Of a DNA stretch of 64,000 bases, positions 63,400 through 64,000 are shown piece by piece. The notes below the pieces were generated by a model, which was not told where the DNA came from, did no database searches, and worked only from the letters and a program-made list of their open reading frames with translations. Source of the stretch: Azadirachta indica (Eukaryota; Streptophyta; Magnoliopsida; Sapindales; Meliaceae); contig CM040453.1 in assembly GCA_022749755.1 (NCBI GenBank), positions 12,905,368 through 12,969,367 on the forward strand, written 5' to 3'. Each line of letters starts with the position of its first letter. Position 1 is the first letter of the stretch. Made by a program: the position numbers and the translations under genes.

Positions 63400-64000
63400 T
63401 ATTTCATCCCCTAATTTTTATGGAAAACTAATATATCTCCTAAATTTTTTAAAAAAACGAGATACCTCTCGAGTTTTAAACAAAGTTAAGATATCTTTTA
63501 AAGTTATTATTTACATCTTAATTTAACTTTTTTAACCTTTCATTATTAAAAATATCTAAAATAATTATATTATTTTTATTTTTTATTTTATAACAGCTAA
63601 TATAATCCCATTCTAACGTTTAAATTTAAAAGTTATAATAATATTTTGATCTTAATTATTTGTTTCCTTCAAATTTATTATCAACTTTATTAATATTTAA
63701 TTATATATTTTATAAAATAAATCATATCCTTAAAATAGTTTATTTTAAAAAATTATATATAATTAATATTGTCAAAATTATCTATAATTGTGTAAACATT
63801 TAAGAAATTTGACAACGAATTTTATGTTATAAAGAATTCTACAATTACTTATATATAATTTTTTAAATAAATTATTTTAATTATATAATATATTTAAAAA
63901 ATATATATAATTAGATATTATAAATATTTAATTATAACTTTTGAAGGAAAGAAATAATTAAGGTTTAAAATATTATTATAATTTTTAAATTTTTAATTTA
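63400..64000. other. very AT-rich end of window
   Basis: No gene, repeat or motif recognised. Confidence 0.5.

Noticed and set aside
1..64000. tRNA, rRNA and microRNA hairpins
   Set aside because: None recognised by eye on either strand; the primer site at 47884 matches a tRNA end but is part of the retroelement.

Overview
The window looks like nuclear DNA of a flowering plant, probably a eudicot. It is very AT-rich, its genes are split by short GT..AG introns, and it carries plant-type mobile elements: a Ty3/Gypsy chromovirus with a tRNA-iMet primer site, a plant LINE-type RNase H relic, a Mutator-like inverted-repeat element and MITEs. I cannot name the species.

Nearly all gene content is one decayed tandem array on the minus strand. 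The ancestral gene has 11 exons. Exon 1 is a short N-terminus. Exon 2 encodes four membrane helices. Exons 3-6 encode an Ig-like domain of the AIR9/SCAB type. Exons 7-10 look like a PH-type fold ending in a helix (core MRDTLVLTMR). The last exon is one of two kinds: a 10-residue tail (ALDDKR-type) or about 150 codons of a divergent NAC-like domain. Two copies have a complete frame under my splice model, and both end in NAC: 4198-10456 (560 aa) and 27164-33600 (556 aa).

The other copies are broken or partial: 2127-3034 (exons 9-10 only); 13988-16546 (exons 6-9 missing); 17999-21890 (stops and a doubled exon 8); 22934-23383 (NAC exon with a stop); 25131-25330 (NAC scrap); 36400-38976 (internal deletion and frameshifts); 40674-52041 (exons 8-11 open, 5' part missing, last intron full of transposons); 53273-57803 (frameshift, lost acceptor, exon 8 deleted); 61007-62051 (exons 9-11, damaged).

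The array grew by block duplication. About 13.9-23.6 kb carries the same series of modules as about 36.2-53.9 kb; the second block is longer because mobile elements entered it. A repeated upstream block lies near 1.3-1.9, 33.6-35.0, 57.8-58.8 and 62.2-63.4 kb.

Mobile DNA: a 7.6 kb chromovirus (40908-48532) holding a nested solo-LTR-like insert (44227-45814); a 1.75 kb element with roughly 120-bp inverted ends (48731-50481); two related MITE-like inserts (about 22.2 and 52.4 kb); and a LINE 3' relic with a CAG/CTG-rich tail (26.04-27.11 kb). Two short relics of an hnRNP-Q-like RRM sit downstream of terminal exons at 35.7 and 60.7 kb.

The point most worth pursuing is the chimeric layout of the two open genes: N-terminal membrane domain, Ig-PH module and C-terminal NAC-like domain. 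Known membrane-tethered NAC factors carry their membrane segment at the C-terminus. All exon boundaries and identities are from reading by eye; no searches or RNA data were available.
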